Positions 29,459 to 39,451 are shown, numbered from the stretch's first letter. The stretch is DNA of 42,771 bases from Balneolaceae bacterium (GCA_007694035.1 RECM01000249.1:1-42771), one strand, 5' to 3'. A program made the numbers and translations. The notes: generated from the letters alone by a model not told the origin.

Positions 29459-29926
29459 ATGGATGATAATTTTTTCAATATTTCAGAAGCTGAAGATAAT
29501 GTGAGCAGTCTTTTAAAAGAAAAAATTGTTGACCTTGAGATACAAAGAATTTTAAGGGTTCAAAGGAATAATGAATTATTTTACTTAGATTTTAGTGTCG
29601 AACAATCTGAAATAAGCGATTATTTGCTTGATTCACATGCAAACCATACAAAACCACAAAAAGAAATTATTCAGGTTTACGACAGTAACTTTAATCTTTT
29701 GGGCTCAAGTCGAACATCAGATATTGGTAATAAAGATGGCAATGTTAGACTATTGAGTTGTACCTCAGATAATGTTTTGTCGTGCGTTGAAGATCATTGT
29801 GAAGATGCTGGACCTCTTTTATGTGCGGGCTGCCTTGTAGGTTGGAAATGGTGTTTAACAACATTGACAGTTATATGCGCAGCTGAGGTAGCATTTGAGG
29901 TTGAACGTGATATATATTGTGAATAA
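29459..29926 (+). CDS. Hypothetical precursor with Cys-rich C-terminal domain (bacteriocin-like candidate)
   Basis: 155 aa; hydrophilic N-terminal ~100 aa then CTSDNVLSCVEDHCEDAGPLLCAGCLVGWKWCLTTLTVICAAEVAFEVERDIYCE with 8 Cys. Confidence 0.6.
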   Translation: MDDNFFNISEAEDNVSSLLKEKIVDLEIQRILRVQRNNELFYLDFSVEQSEISDYLLDSHANHTKPQKEIIQVYDSNFNLLGSSRTSDIGNKDGNVRLLSCTSDNVLSCVEDHCEDAGPLLCAGCLVGWKWCLTTLTVICAAEVAFEVERDIYCE

Positions 29927-29948
29927 TAATAAATAAACGGTTTATACT

Positions 29949-30260
29949 ATGAATATGATTGCTTTAATTCTTTTGATAGTACTGGTTGTATTTGGATATC
30001 GCATATACCAGTTAAAAAATTATCTAAATGAACTTGAACATTACAGTGACTTAAGATTGATTCTCCCCCTAGGATTTTATATCAGAACATCTATTGGAAT
30101 GTTCTGCCTAAGTTTATTTTTAATAGCACTTAGTCCTGTTCCTGCCCTTTATGCAGTTACAGCTGTATTTGGTGTCTTAATTGATACTCTATTTACTGTT
30201 TTATTTTATTCAGCTAAGTATAGTAGGAAGCATGCCAGTTCTTCAATGGTTCATGCATGA
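29949..30260 (+). CDS. Small multi-TM membrane protein, possible immunity/accessory partner
   Basis: 103 aa with several hydrophobic segments; 22 nt downstream of the Cys-rich precursor. Confidence 0.55.
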   Translation: MNMIALILLIVLVVFGYRIYQLKNYLNELEHYSDLRLILPLGFYIRTSIGMFCLSLFLIALSPVPALYAVTAVFGVLIDTLFTVLFYSAKYSRKHASSSMVHA

Positions 30261-30331
30261 TAAGAACTTCTAACACCGGTCAGACATCTTATTGATGGTG
30301 TGAGAAAACCATTTTTTAAAATACACAATTC

Positions 30332-30375
30332 ATAAAGTGCACAGGGTTTTATTCCTTGTGCACTTTATCTTTTAT
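30332..30375 (+). terminator. Rho-independent terminator-like hairpin
   Basis: ATAAAGTGCACA...TGTGCACTTTAT followed by ctttt. Confidence 0.7.
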
Positions 30376-30756
30376 CTATACTTCATAATATTCACTACTT
30401 AACGAGGGTAAGCGATTGAAGTAGCTTGAGATAGTTGACTGACCCATAAATTATTTGGCAATTAATATCATTTCGGTTTTGCTGTGATCAACCATGCCGG
30501 TGAGTAAGTGGAAGATATATGTAGATTTTGCTGCAGTACACTTTAAACGAGATCCATAGAATTGGTTTAATAGCCATACCCATATATCAAAGTGATAAAT
30601 GGTTATAATAGACCCATTCAGACCACCATATTTCATTCGAGATTTGCCCGTAATAGCTGTTTGACCGATTTGGTGAATACTGTTTAACCAAAGGGTTCAG
30701 AGCGCTTAGAAGCTAAATTCGAGGTCCTTGATGAAAGTGCTTCTTCAGCAGCCTGA

Positions 30757-31182
30757 TTACAGTGTAATAGGTGGGTCTACTTCCAAGGAATTAATCACTT
30801 GGATTAATTCATCAATATTGCCAAAATCAATCGGTACAGCTCTATTCTTATCAATCAAAAGACTATTCCCTCTTGTTGTCGGTTCATTCCAATACTTTTC
30901 AGGATGATCCAAACACGCAACAATTCTTTTATTTTTCTCCGCAAATCCAACGGTATGCATAGTTCCCCTTTTAACATCAGTTTCTACAACTACAATACAG
31001 TTACTTAGTCCAGCTTGAATTCTATTCCGTTGTACAAATGAATTTTTAGACAAGTTATCCCCCACAGAATATTCTGATAGAAGTACTCCACTGTATTCCA
31101 GCAATTTCTCAGCCAGTTCGATATTCACCTTCGGGTAGATCCGATTGAGACCTTGTGCTAATATAAAGTAGCCGGTAATCAT
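30757..31182 (-). pseudogene. DprA/Smf-like Rossmann domain, N-terminally truncated
   Basis: 'GLNRIYPKVNIELAEKLLEYSGVLLSEYSVGDNLSKNSFVQRNRIQAGLSNCIVVVETDVKRGTMHTVGFAEKNKRIVAC' matches the C-terminal half of the DprA core; typical N-terminal part not found upstream. Confidence 0.65.
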
Positions 31183-31401
31183 GGCCCGCTTAATGGCACT
31201 GCAGATATGTCCCTTTTCGGATATCCGGAGAGGGCAGGGAAGGTGCTTTTCTGAATCTGTTTGTTATTACTGAAAAAAATAAGGTAACGGAATAAAACAA
31301 AGCTATATGAAAGTTTCAAAATAGTTATATATTATTTCATGTTTATTGTTCCTTGTTCTAGCCCGTAATAACCTATAGTGCAAATCCCTAAATGCCAACC
31401 C

Positions 31402-33117
31402 ATGAGTCGATTTGATTACACCAAAATTATATTAGCAACACTTGTTGCCTGCCTTGCAATGCCTGTTTTTAATCAGGCACTTACCCGGGCCCAGACTGTA
31501 TTTACCTACACCGAATCGGACGAGATCATTGCCAATCCGGAGCGGGGCCTGCAGAAATACTCCATAACCAACAATACCTATTACACATCGGAAAACTACT
31601 CCAATATCAATGAAAGTACTCTGACAGGCTGGAGAACCGGCCCTGAAAAGGTGACCGTGATTTACCGGTATTTTTTGCTCGGCAATTTCATGGATACAGT
31701 AATATCCGAAACGTATCTGAACAATATACAGCTCGACTTCGACCGGATCCGCAACGCCGGGCTGAAGGTGCTCGTGCGTTTTTCCTACACCAACCGCCAG
31801 TCGACCGCTCCCCAGCAGCCGGTTAAGGCCATGATCCTGCAGCATATTGAACAGCTTGGCCCGGTGCTTGAGCGGAACAAAGATGTGATTGTTGCCCAGC
31901 AGGCCGGTTTCATCGGTACCTGGGGCGAATGGTATTATACCAATTCCACCGAATTCGGTACCGATGGCAATATCATTCCGACACAGTGGCAGAACAGGAA
32001 AGAGGTGGTAGATGCCATGCTGGCCGCCACACCATCCGGGATACCCCTGCAGGTGCGTTACCCGCAGGCTAAAATTACCATGTACGGAACAACGGCACTT
32101 ACCGCTGAAACCGCCTACTCCGACAGCCCCCAGGCCAGGATCGGTTTTTACAACGATGCCTTCCTGAACGTTTGGGGCGATATGGGTACCTACAGAAATA
32201 CCGGACAATTTGGTAACCCGGTTGGTACCTCCGACTATGAGTTTCTCGCCAATGAAACACAGTACCTGCCCATGACCGGCGAAACGAACGGATTGAATCC
32301 CCCGCGCACCAACGGTGATAATGCCGTAGTGGAAATGGATCTGACCAACTGGTCGATCATAAACCGCGACTACCACTCCTCTGTTATCAACGGGTGGATT
32401 GACTCCGGGCATTTTGAAGTGATGCTTAAGTACCTGGGGTACCGTTTTGTTTTGAGAAAGGCCACATTCGAGCAGAATGGTGAAAATATTGACGTAACGC
32501 TTGCCATGGATAACACAGGCTACGCCCGGCCATTTCTCAAACGCGATGCGTGGCTTGTTTTCCGCAATTTGATTACCGAAGAGGAACAATCTTTCCCGGC
32601 ACCCGGCGATCTGCGCACCTGGCACGGCGATTTTGATGTGGTAACTCCTGTAGAAGTTTCATTGCTCGACGACGGAATCTATGAGGTTTACCTGAGTATA
32701 CCCGACCTTCATCTTGGCGACCGTCCGGAGTATGCTATCCGGCTGGCCAACGAAGACGTCTGGGATCCGGAAACCGGCCGCAACCTGCTGGGATACATTG
32801 AGATTGAAGATTCCGCGCTGGCCGTTTCCATTGAGGAGGATGTATATCTGCCCCAGGGGGCGCTGCTGCATCAAAACTACCCCAATCCGTTCAATCCCGG
32901 CACAATGATCGCTTTTGATCTGGCCGAGAGTGGCCCGGTGCGGATCACCATCTATGATATTACCGGGCGCTTGATAAAGGAGCTGCAGAACGGTGTGTTT
33001 CCTGCCGGGGAACATGCCCTGCGATGGGATTCATCCGGCATCAGTTCGGGCATATACCTTGTGAGGCTTGATGCAGCCGGTTTTTCGCAGACCATCAGAT
33101 CAACCCTGTTAAAATAA
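31402..33117 (+). CDS. Secreted DUF4874/DUF4832-type protein with T9SS-type C-terminal sorting domain
   Basis: 'ESDEIIANPERGLQKYS', 'GTWGEWYYTN'; C-terminal 'LHQNYPNPFNPGTMIAFDLAESGPVRITIYDITGRLI...GIYLVRLDAAGFSQTIRSTLLK'. Confidence 0.88.
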   Translation: MSRFDYTKIILATLVACLAMPVFNQALTRAQTVFTYTESDEIIANPERGLQKYSITNNTYYTSENYSNINESTLTGWRTGPEKVTVIYRYFLLGNFMDTVISETYLNNIQLDFDRIRNAGLKVLVRFSYTNRQSTAPQQPVKAMILQHIEQLGPVLERNKDVIVAQQAGFIGTWGEWYYTNSTEFGTDGNIIPTQWQNRKEVVDAMLAATPSGIPLQVRYPQAKITMYGTTALTAETAYSDSPQARIGFYNDAFLNVWGDMGTYRNTGQFGNPVGTSDYEFLANETQYLPMTGETNGLNPPRTNGDNAVVEMDLTNWSIINRDYHSSVINGWIDSGHFEVMLKYLGYRFVLRKATFEQNGENIDVTLAMDNTGYARPFLKRDAWLVFRNLITEEEQSFPAPGDLRTWHGDFDVVTPVEVSLLDDGIYEVYLSIPDLHLGDRPEYAIRLANEDVWDPETGRNLLGYIEIEDSALAVSIEEDVYLPQGALLHQNYPNPFNPGTMIAFDLAESGPVRITIYDITGRLIKELQNGVFPAGEHALRWDSSGISSGIYLVRLDAAGFSQTIRSTLLK

Positions 33118-33223
33118 TCGGCCGCTCTAACGCAAATAAATTTGGTTCAGCGTACTGGCGCCTGCCCTGCAGATGGTTTGGTTTTTGTGGCTGCATCCTG
33201 ATCGGCAGGGTATATTCCTGTAC

Positions 33224-33853
33224 CTACAGATATACATTAACGCCAAGTTTAAGGGGCACATAGTGCGTTCGCGTACGCGGTGTGTATCCGTAACGGTAGC
33301 CAAGTTCGGAAAAGAGGCTGGTTGAAGGCCAGAAGCGCATTTCCAGTCCACCGGTCAATCCCGCCGAGAAGCCCGATTTTGAGCTGCCGGGTGCAGTCAG
33401 TTCCTGACCGTTTTCCCCCACATTAATGTCGCCGATCTCTACATACATCATGCCGCCGCTGATGCCGGCATACAGAAGAAACTCTCTGTTCAGGGGAAGA
33501 AAGTAGAGGGCCGCCCCCGACAGGTTCATGGTACTTGAGGTGTTATTGGTGATTTTGTACTGACTTTCCGGGTAATTGTTTTGCCCGCGGAAGCGGGCCC
33601 TGCGGAATGAATACATGCTGTAATCTATTTCAGCCCTGAGCTGAATGTTTTCAGTAATGAAATAGCCGGTCTGGAATCCGGTGATGAATCCGATACCCCA
33701 GTATTCGGTGAGCCGTTCCGCCCCTGTTGGTACAACAGGTCCCGTATAAAAACCAAGGCTGAAACGGGGGGCGTCATCTGTAATGCCAGCTTTTGATGAA
33801 AAAGGCATTGAAACTAGAAGTACGACGATGGTTGTAAAGTAAAGTGTTTTCAT
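33224..33853 (-). CDS. Outer membrane beta-barrel protein
   Basis: Signal peptide from MKTLYFTTIVVLL; alternating beta-strand pattern ending '...TRTHYVPLKLGVNVYL'. Confidence 0.75.
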   Translation of the reverse strand: MKTLYFTTIVVLLVSMPFSSKAGITDDAPRFSLGFYTGPVVPTGAERLTEYWGIGFITGFQTGYFITENIQLRAEIDYSMYSFRRARFRGQNNYPESQYKITNNTSSTMNLSGAALYFLPLNREFLLYAGISGGMMYVEIGDINVGENGQELTAPGSSKSGFSAGLTGGLEMRFWPSTSLFSELGYRYGYTPRTRTHYVPLKLGVNVYL

Positions 33854-33917
33854 GAATGGCTGTCTGTGTAAATACTGTGGTAGCAATAATATTGACAGGG
33901 GCGTTAGTGTGCAAATG

Positions 33918-36845
33918 TTAAAATGGCACGGCCACTTTAATCCGGTAGTACAATTCATAGTCACTACCGAACAGCTGCTGTACCGGCTGGGCGAACCCGA
34001 TGGCATGCTTGAACTGCAATCCGCCGACCGACATCAGGTTTTTTAGCTCTGCACCTGTTCCGGCTCTCTTAATGGCCACGTCGTAATCGAACGCCCCGGT
34101 CCACACAATGCCTGCATCCAGGAATGGTGCCAGAACCACACCGCCAAATGCGGCAAACCCCAAAATCCGGGTCTGCAGATTGGAAATGATCGGCATACGG
34201 TACTCCAGGCTCGTGAACAGGAGCCGGTTACCAATCGCATAATCACTATACCCCCTTACGCGTTCGCCGTCTCCATACAGTATGTCGCGGTTCAGGCCGG
34301 GCAACATCAGCGAGAGGTCACCAAAGCGGGTAAGCCCGAAAAAATCCTGGTTCAGACTTCTTCCTTTCTGAGCTATTGCACGTCCGTATAGATAAATCCG
34401 GTGATTGGCCGGGCCGGAGAATATCCGGTATGCCCTGAGGTCGGGTCGTATATATCTGGTGTCTCCGCCGAATACATAACCGGCACCTTTTACCTGAAAA
34501 CGGATGCCAAACCCGTCGAGCGGATGCAGGGCCAAAAACCTGTACGGTCTCTGCTGTGTTGTGCTGAACCAGAAGCTGAACCTGGCTTCACTTGCTTTTT
34601 CTGCGGCATCCAGGCCGGCAGGAATCGAGGATAGTTCGCGTGTCGGTTCTGTAGTGATATAGGCCAACAGGCCGCCAATGGCCGATTGGGTATAGCTTAT
34701 ATTGAACCAGTCGAATGGCAGTCGGAAGCCTGTTTCGCCGCCTGAATAGCGGCTGAAAAGCAGATCATCCCCATAAAACCGGGCATTGTAGGCCCGATGG
34801 TACAAATTCAGGGACAGTGTGGGAGAAAGCTGCCGGTTGATGTAGCTGAATGCTGCAAAGCCGCCATCCAAAGGATCAATAACTGAAATGCCAAGCCCTC
34901 CTACAAAGGTGTGCTTGCCCAGAGGTTCGGTGAATACTGTGAAAACGGCCGGTCCCCAGTCGTTTCCGCCTGCATAGTATGGGAGGGGGATGGTTACCAC
35001 ATGGTCGATGGTACACCAGGAACAGTACGGCCTTCTGGCGGTGATCAGACCCTGGTCAGGGCTGATATGCTTTGGGATTTCCGTTGGAGGCCGGTGCTGT
35101 GTCCACCCGGTGTAGGAAGGGTTGATTACAATTTGGGTTTCATCAGCACGGGAACCGGCATCGATTTCATAGATGTAATTCCTCGTTTTTGTATCGGTTG
35201 CGGTAATGATCATCCGCCCTCCGGGGAACAGCGAATCGGCCGGCAGCCAGCTATGGGCCGAGGCTCCGGTGAATTGCCGGGTAACCCGCTCTGAGGGATG
35301 GTCGCCGGACGGATCGGTTACAAAAATATTGGGTACCTGATCTCTGAGGCTGGTATATGCCAGCATCAGGCCATCCGGGCTCCAAACAGGCATCCGGTTG
35401 TCGCTTTCGGGATCACCGATGGCATGCCAGGTATCTGATGCAGCATCAAGGATCACGATCTCGCGGTAACCCTGCTCATCAAACCGGCTGAAGGCCAGCC
35501 GTTCGCCGCCGGGCTGCCGCCTGAGTCCTGCAAGCTGTACATCACCCTCGAACCCGGTTAGCTGTACTTCATCGCCGGTTGTAATATCGAGTATGAATAT
35601 GTTGCCGGTACCGGCTTCTGAACCGATGAATGCAATTCGTCCGTCGGGCATCCATTCCGGATAGGAAGCCCGTCGGTTATATGTAAGCTGCTCCCGCCGA
35701 CCCGTAGGAACGTGTACGCGGTAGAGTTCATTTTGCAGGCTTCCATACCGGCCCCTGGTAATGCGATGATAGGCAATCCACTCTCCATCTTCATGCCAGC
35801 TCAGATGTGACCCGATGGCCCCATCGTCGAGTGCCCGCTGAGCGCCATTTTCGGTGTCAACCCACCATAGCCGGCGCACAGGCTGTTCTACAGATGCGAG
35901 ACCCACCAGGGCCATGAACCTGCCGGATGTATCGAATTGCGCGCCGGAAACCATTCTGGCAGGTAGATTCAGGGGATCGGAGGCCAGGGAATCAAGCCGC
36001 TCCATCTGCCCGGCCATGGTATTGTAGTAGATGGTCATGTGCCGGCGCCACCGGTCTTCGAAGGTGGAGTAACTGTCGCCGGTAACGCTTTCGAATGCGG
36101 TATAAAAATGGTGTACTTTTCCCAGGCCGAAAAGGGTGGGCTTGCGGTGGGCAAGCAGTGATGCAAGGGTGGAGTCACCGTACTGTTCGGCAAAAAATCG
36201 CAGCTGGGAGTTGCCGGTTGCGTACATCAGGGCACCATCCCATACCGACTGGCCGGCCCGGTAGTCGAGGTTGTTGTCGTAGATTGCGGTTCTTAACCAG
36301 CTGTCGCCCCTGAAAGCATCCCATTTTTCAGTCTGGTATTGGGCCAGTCCTTCGGCCCAGAATAAGGGCATGGGATCAGACAAGATGAAATCGAGTGGCC
36401 AGAAGGTTCCCTTTACCGCCTGGAAATGGAAAATGTGCGCCAGTTCATGGGCAATAACCTTGCGAAGCCATTTTGCCTGGCCGGTCCAGCCTGCCGCCAC
36501 ATCGTTTTGATTTACCCAGATATTGGTGTAAAAACCGCCGATAGGGGCCGCAAATCCGTTAATGATTTCATCCTCGTCCGACAGGTATATCCGGATTTTA
36601 TGGCTGAAGGTTACATTCAGATTTTCAGATAGTGCCTGGTAGGTTTCCTCGGCAATGGCCGCCGCTTCTGCTTCAATGCCTGCCAGGTGTTCCGGGTACA
36701 TAATCAGAAAATGCTCCGACTCGGCCTGCATCCATTTCAACTCGGGGTGATTCCGGTCGTTATACATACTGAAGCCCTGCCCCAAGGCAGAAACGGCCAG
36801 GCTGCAAAGTCCAATAAGTATCAAACTGAAGAAAACGGATCTCAT
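33918..36845 (-). CDS. Multidomain protein: peptidase MA-like metalloprotease + TolB-like beta-propeller + C-terminal BamA/Omp85-like barrel
   Basis: 'HELAHIFHFQ' HExxH with 'FWAEGLAQY'; repeated 'P.W..DG..IAF'/'PVWSPDGLMLAYTS' blades; 'GDGERVRGYSDYAIGNRLLFTSLEYRMPI' and terminal F. Confidence 0.8.
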   Translation of the reverse strand: MRSVFFSLILIGLCSLAVSALGQGFSMYNDRNHPELKWMQAESEHFLIMYPEHLAGIEAEAAAIAEETYQALSENLNVTFSHKIRIYLSDEDEIINGFAAPIGGFYTNIWVNQNDVAAGWTGQAKWLRKVIAHELAHIFHFQAVKGTFWPLDFILSDPMPLFWAEGLAQYQTEKWDAFRGDSWLRTAIYDNNLDYRAGQSVWDGALMYATGNSQLRFFAEQYGDSTLASLLAHRKPTLFGLGKVHHFYTAFESVTGDSYSTFEDRWRRHMTIYYNTMAGQMERLDSLASDPLNLPARMVSGAQFDTSGRFMALVGLASVEQPVRRLWWVDTENGAQRALDDGAIGSHLSWHEDGEWIAYHRITRGRYGSLQNELYRVHVPTGRREQLTYNRRASYPEWMPDGRIAFIGSEAGTGNIFILDITTGDEVQLTGFEGDVQLAGLRRQPGGERLAFSRFDEQGYREIVILDAASDTWHAIGDPESDNRMPVWSPDGLMLAYTSLRDQVPNIFVTDPSGDHPSERVTRQFTGASAHSWLPADSLFPGGRMIITATDTKTRNYIYEIDAGSRADETQIVINPSYTGWTQHRPPTEIPKHISPDQGLITARRPYCSWCTIDHVVTIPLPYYAGGNDWGPAVFTVFTEPLGKHTFVGGLGISVIDPLDGGFAAFSYINRQLSPTLSLNLYHRAYNARFYGDDLLFSRYSGGETGFRLPFDWFNISYTQSAIGGLLAYITTEPTRELSSIPAGLDAAEKASEARFSFWFSTTQQRPYRFLALHPLDGFGIRFQVKGAGYVFGGDTRYIRPDLRAYRIFSGPANHRIYLYGRAIAQKGRSLNQDFFGLTRFGDLSLMLPGLNRDILYGDGERVRGYSDYAIGNRLLFTSLEYRMPIISNLQTRILGFAAFGGVVLAPFLDAGIVWTGAFDYDVAIKRAGTGAELKNLMSVGGLQFKHAIGFAQPVQQLFGSDYELYYRIKVAVPF

Positions 36846-37105
36846 ACGGTTTTTCTCTGAACGGATTTTTTCTGACAATTAACCTGTAACGCCCAAAGGT
36901 ATGGGTTTGTAACGAAAAAAAAGTACATACCCTGCATCACATCAATATTACGTACTGCCTGGTTCCCCTGAAACTTCCGTATTGGTTTTCCCCGGCTTGT
37001 CGCAATTTCAGTAACCGGCAGCCCACCCGTCTCCGCATTACTTGTACAATCTTCAGTTCTCTGTATCTGCTTTACGCTACACCTGCACGTTCCCTGCACC
37101 ACCCC

Positions 37106-37188
37106 GTAATATCTGCAGCTGTCAGTTACCCGTATAACCTGTAATGTCTGCAGCTGTCAGTTACCCGTGTCAACTGTAACATCTTCAT
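37106..37188. repeat. 35-bp tandem repeat, about 2.4 copies
   Basis: gtaatatctgcagctgtcagttacccgtataacct / gtaatgtctgcagctgtcagttacccgtgtcaact / gtaacatcttcat. Confidence 0.85.
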
Positions 37189-37261
37189 ACATTTGTTCAC
37201 AGGTTCTATACTTCCACAGTTCAAAGCCTCCCGGAAAAATAAAACTCAGATTCAAACCGGT

Positions 37262-39451
37262 TCAACCCGGATCCTCAATGAACCCATATTCTTTCATTCC
37301 TTCAATCACGCCGGCAGCATAATTTGCTTTCGCGAAATAGACCTGCCGGTTGCCTTTCAGCCCGGCCAGCTCGTCGCTGTAGTTGCCGACTACTATGGCC
37401 GGACGTTTACCCTGCAGCATCTCCTCGTCGTTACCGGAGTCGCCGGCCACCAGGATGCGGCTCTGGGGGATATCCCATTTTTTGCCGAGATAGTCGAGCG
37501 CACGCCCTTTGGAGGCGCGTTGGGGGATCATATCAAGAAAGGCCCCGTGTGAGTAGATCAGCGAATAGCGCAGTTTGGCCTCGGTCAGTTTTTGATGGAT
37601 CAGCGCAATATGGTCTTCGTTGTAGTCCATCAGATAGCTCAGTTTGAACGCTTTCTGGGCTTCATCCTCCTGCGGTTCCAGGAAATCAAGTTCAGCGAGC
37701 ACTTCCCGGATCATCTCCGGCTTCCACTGATAGGAGATGTGCGCCGCCCAACCCTCATCAAACTGAAGGTTGTCGAAGTCCTGGCCGTAGTGTATTTCCG
37801 TGCCAACCGACGAGATGATTACATCGGGGCGGGGGAGGTTTTCAGCCTCCACGATTTCACGTATCAGTTCCAGGCTCCGGCCGCTGGCAACCCCGAAGCC
37901 AAACGACTCGCGGTTGGTGTTGATGATGCGGGTGAGCTTCCTGAGTGCTTTATCATCGCCTGTAAGTGTATTGTCGATATCGGATATGAACAGCTTCTGA
38001 ATAGATCCGAAACGTGAAGCAGGCGATTTTTTGATATCGTTGCCCGATTTTTTCATGGTTTTGATGGCTTTTTTATAACCTGCAACAAGTGACTTTGCAT
38101 GCGATTCCCAGCTGTAGTGTTTTCTGACCCCCTGAATGCCATTGTTGGAGTAACTGCTCCATTTATCGTCGTCGATAAGTATGTCTCTGATGGCTTTTGC
38201 GATATTGTCGGGATCGCGTGTATCCACAACCAGTCCGTTCTTGCAATTTTTCACGATTTCGACAGGCCCGCCATCGTCAGGCCCTACGATGGGTACTCCG
38301 CTGGCAGCGGCTTCGATCATGGTGAGCCCGAACGGTTCGTTGAATGCGGAGTTCACGAAAACCCCTTTGGAACCGGCGGCCATGCGATAGAGTTCGGGTA
38401 CCTCGTAATTTGGATCGTGCTTTTTGGGGATGGCCATTTTGCCGTAGAGGTCGTACTTGTCCATGAGCAGCAGCAGCTCGGTAAGCACATTGCTCTCATT
38501 ATCGTCCATATTGTCGATTTCCTTGCGGATACCGGCAAAAATGGCGAGGTTGGCCAGGGCCTGCAGCTCCTTGTGGCGGCCGTATGCGGTAACAAGGCCC
38601 TGTATATTCTTCTTGCTGTCGGGGCGGCAGATAGCCAGGATCATCGGTTTGCCCGGATTGCTGAGAAAACGGGAGAGCTCGTGGGTCATCTTGTGCCGGG
38701 CCTGCAGCAGCTCTTCGCTTTTTGTGAAATTATCATCCTGATCGTAGTAAAACGGGTAGAATCCGTTCAGATCGATACCCGGAGGAATGACATTGAAATT
38801 AACCCCGCTTGAGTTGCTGTACAGGCTGTACTGACGTTCTATCTCGTCTTTTGTGCTGGTTACGACCATGTGGGCCTGTTTCAGCACATTTTCTTCGGCC
38901 TTGATCCGCCTGAGGATGTTGAATTTTTTATCCATCTCCTCCATGCCCATACCTTCGCCGGCCAGCGACCGCGATTTTGTTTTGCCCAGCGAATGGCCTG
39001 TAAATATGAGGGGCAGTCCCAGCATGCGCGAAATTTGCCGCGATACATAACCGCCGTCGGCATAGTGGCCGTGAACCACATCGGGAAGCCGGCCCTCTTT
39101 TTTGGAGATCTGAATTACCTGATCCACAAATTCATCCAGATAGGGCCAGAGCAGTTCTTTGCGCATGTACCGGGTTCCGCCACATTTTACACGCACAATG
39201 CGGGCATTGTCTCCGATCACTTCAGTCTGTTCGCGGTAATCGGGGCTAACCCGCTTGTCGTCGATAAGCCGGGTGAAAAGATCAACCTGTTTCACATCGG
39301 GATGCTCACCGAGTGCTTTTGCCAGATCGACCACGTATTTGACCTGCCCGCCGGTATCGGCATCCCTGCCAAGTTCAAGATTTTTACCCCTTACCAACCC
39401 GTGTATACTGAATAACTGAATGTATAGTTTATCTGAGCTTTTATCTTTCAA
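37262..39451 (-). CDS. Sucrose-phosphate synthase, GT4 + C-terminal HAD (sucrose-phosphatase-like) two-domain protein
   Basis: 'YIQLFSIHGLVRGKNLELGRDADTGGQVKYVVDLAKAL', 'GHSLGKTK'; C-terminal 'LFISDIDNTLTGDD' and 'VAGDSGNDEEML' HAD motifs. Confidence 0.92.
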   Translation of the reverse strand: MKDKSSDKLYIQLFSIHGLVRGKNLELGRDADTGGQVKYVVDLAKALGEHPDVKQVDLFTRLIDDKRVSPDYREQTEVIGDNARIVRVKCGGTRYMRKELLWPYLDEFVDQVIQISKKEGRLPDVVHGHYADGGYVSRQISRMLGLPLIFTGHSLGKTKSRSLAGEGMGMEEMDKKFNILRRIKAEENVLKQAHMVVTSTKDEIERQYSLYSNSSGVNFNVIPPGIDLNGFYPFYYDQDDNFTKSEELLQARHKMTHELSRFLSNPGKPMILAICRPDSKKNIQGLVTAYGRHKELQALANLAIFAGIRKEIDNMDDNESNVLTELLLLMDKYDLYGKMAIPKKHDPNYEVPELYRMAAGSKGVFVNSAFNEPFGLTMIEAAASGVPIVGPDDGGPVEIVKNCKNGLVVDTRDPDNIAKAIRDILIDDDKWSSYSNNGIQGVRKHYSWESHAKSLVAGYKKAIKTMKKSGNDIKKSPASRFGSIQKLFISDIDNTLTGDDKALRKLTRIINTNRESFGFGVASGRSLELIREIVEAENLPRPDVIISSVGTEIHYGQDFDNLQFDEGWAAHISYQWKPEMIREVLAELDFLEPQEDEAQKAFKLSYLMDYNEDHIALIHQKLTEAKLRYSLIYSHGAFLDMIPQRASKGRALDYLGKKWDIPQSRILVAGDSGNDEEMLQGKRPAIVVGNYSDELAGLKGNRQVYFAKANYAAGVIEGMKEYGFIEDPG

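Noticed and set aside
29370-31400. Direct duplication of the tmRNA 3' end (attR) as proof of an integrated island
   Set aside because: Searched by eye for ggttcgactcccggcatctcc downstream and did not find it; the island remains a composition-based inference.
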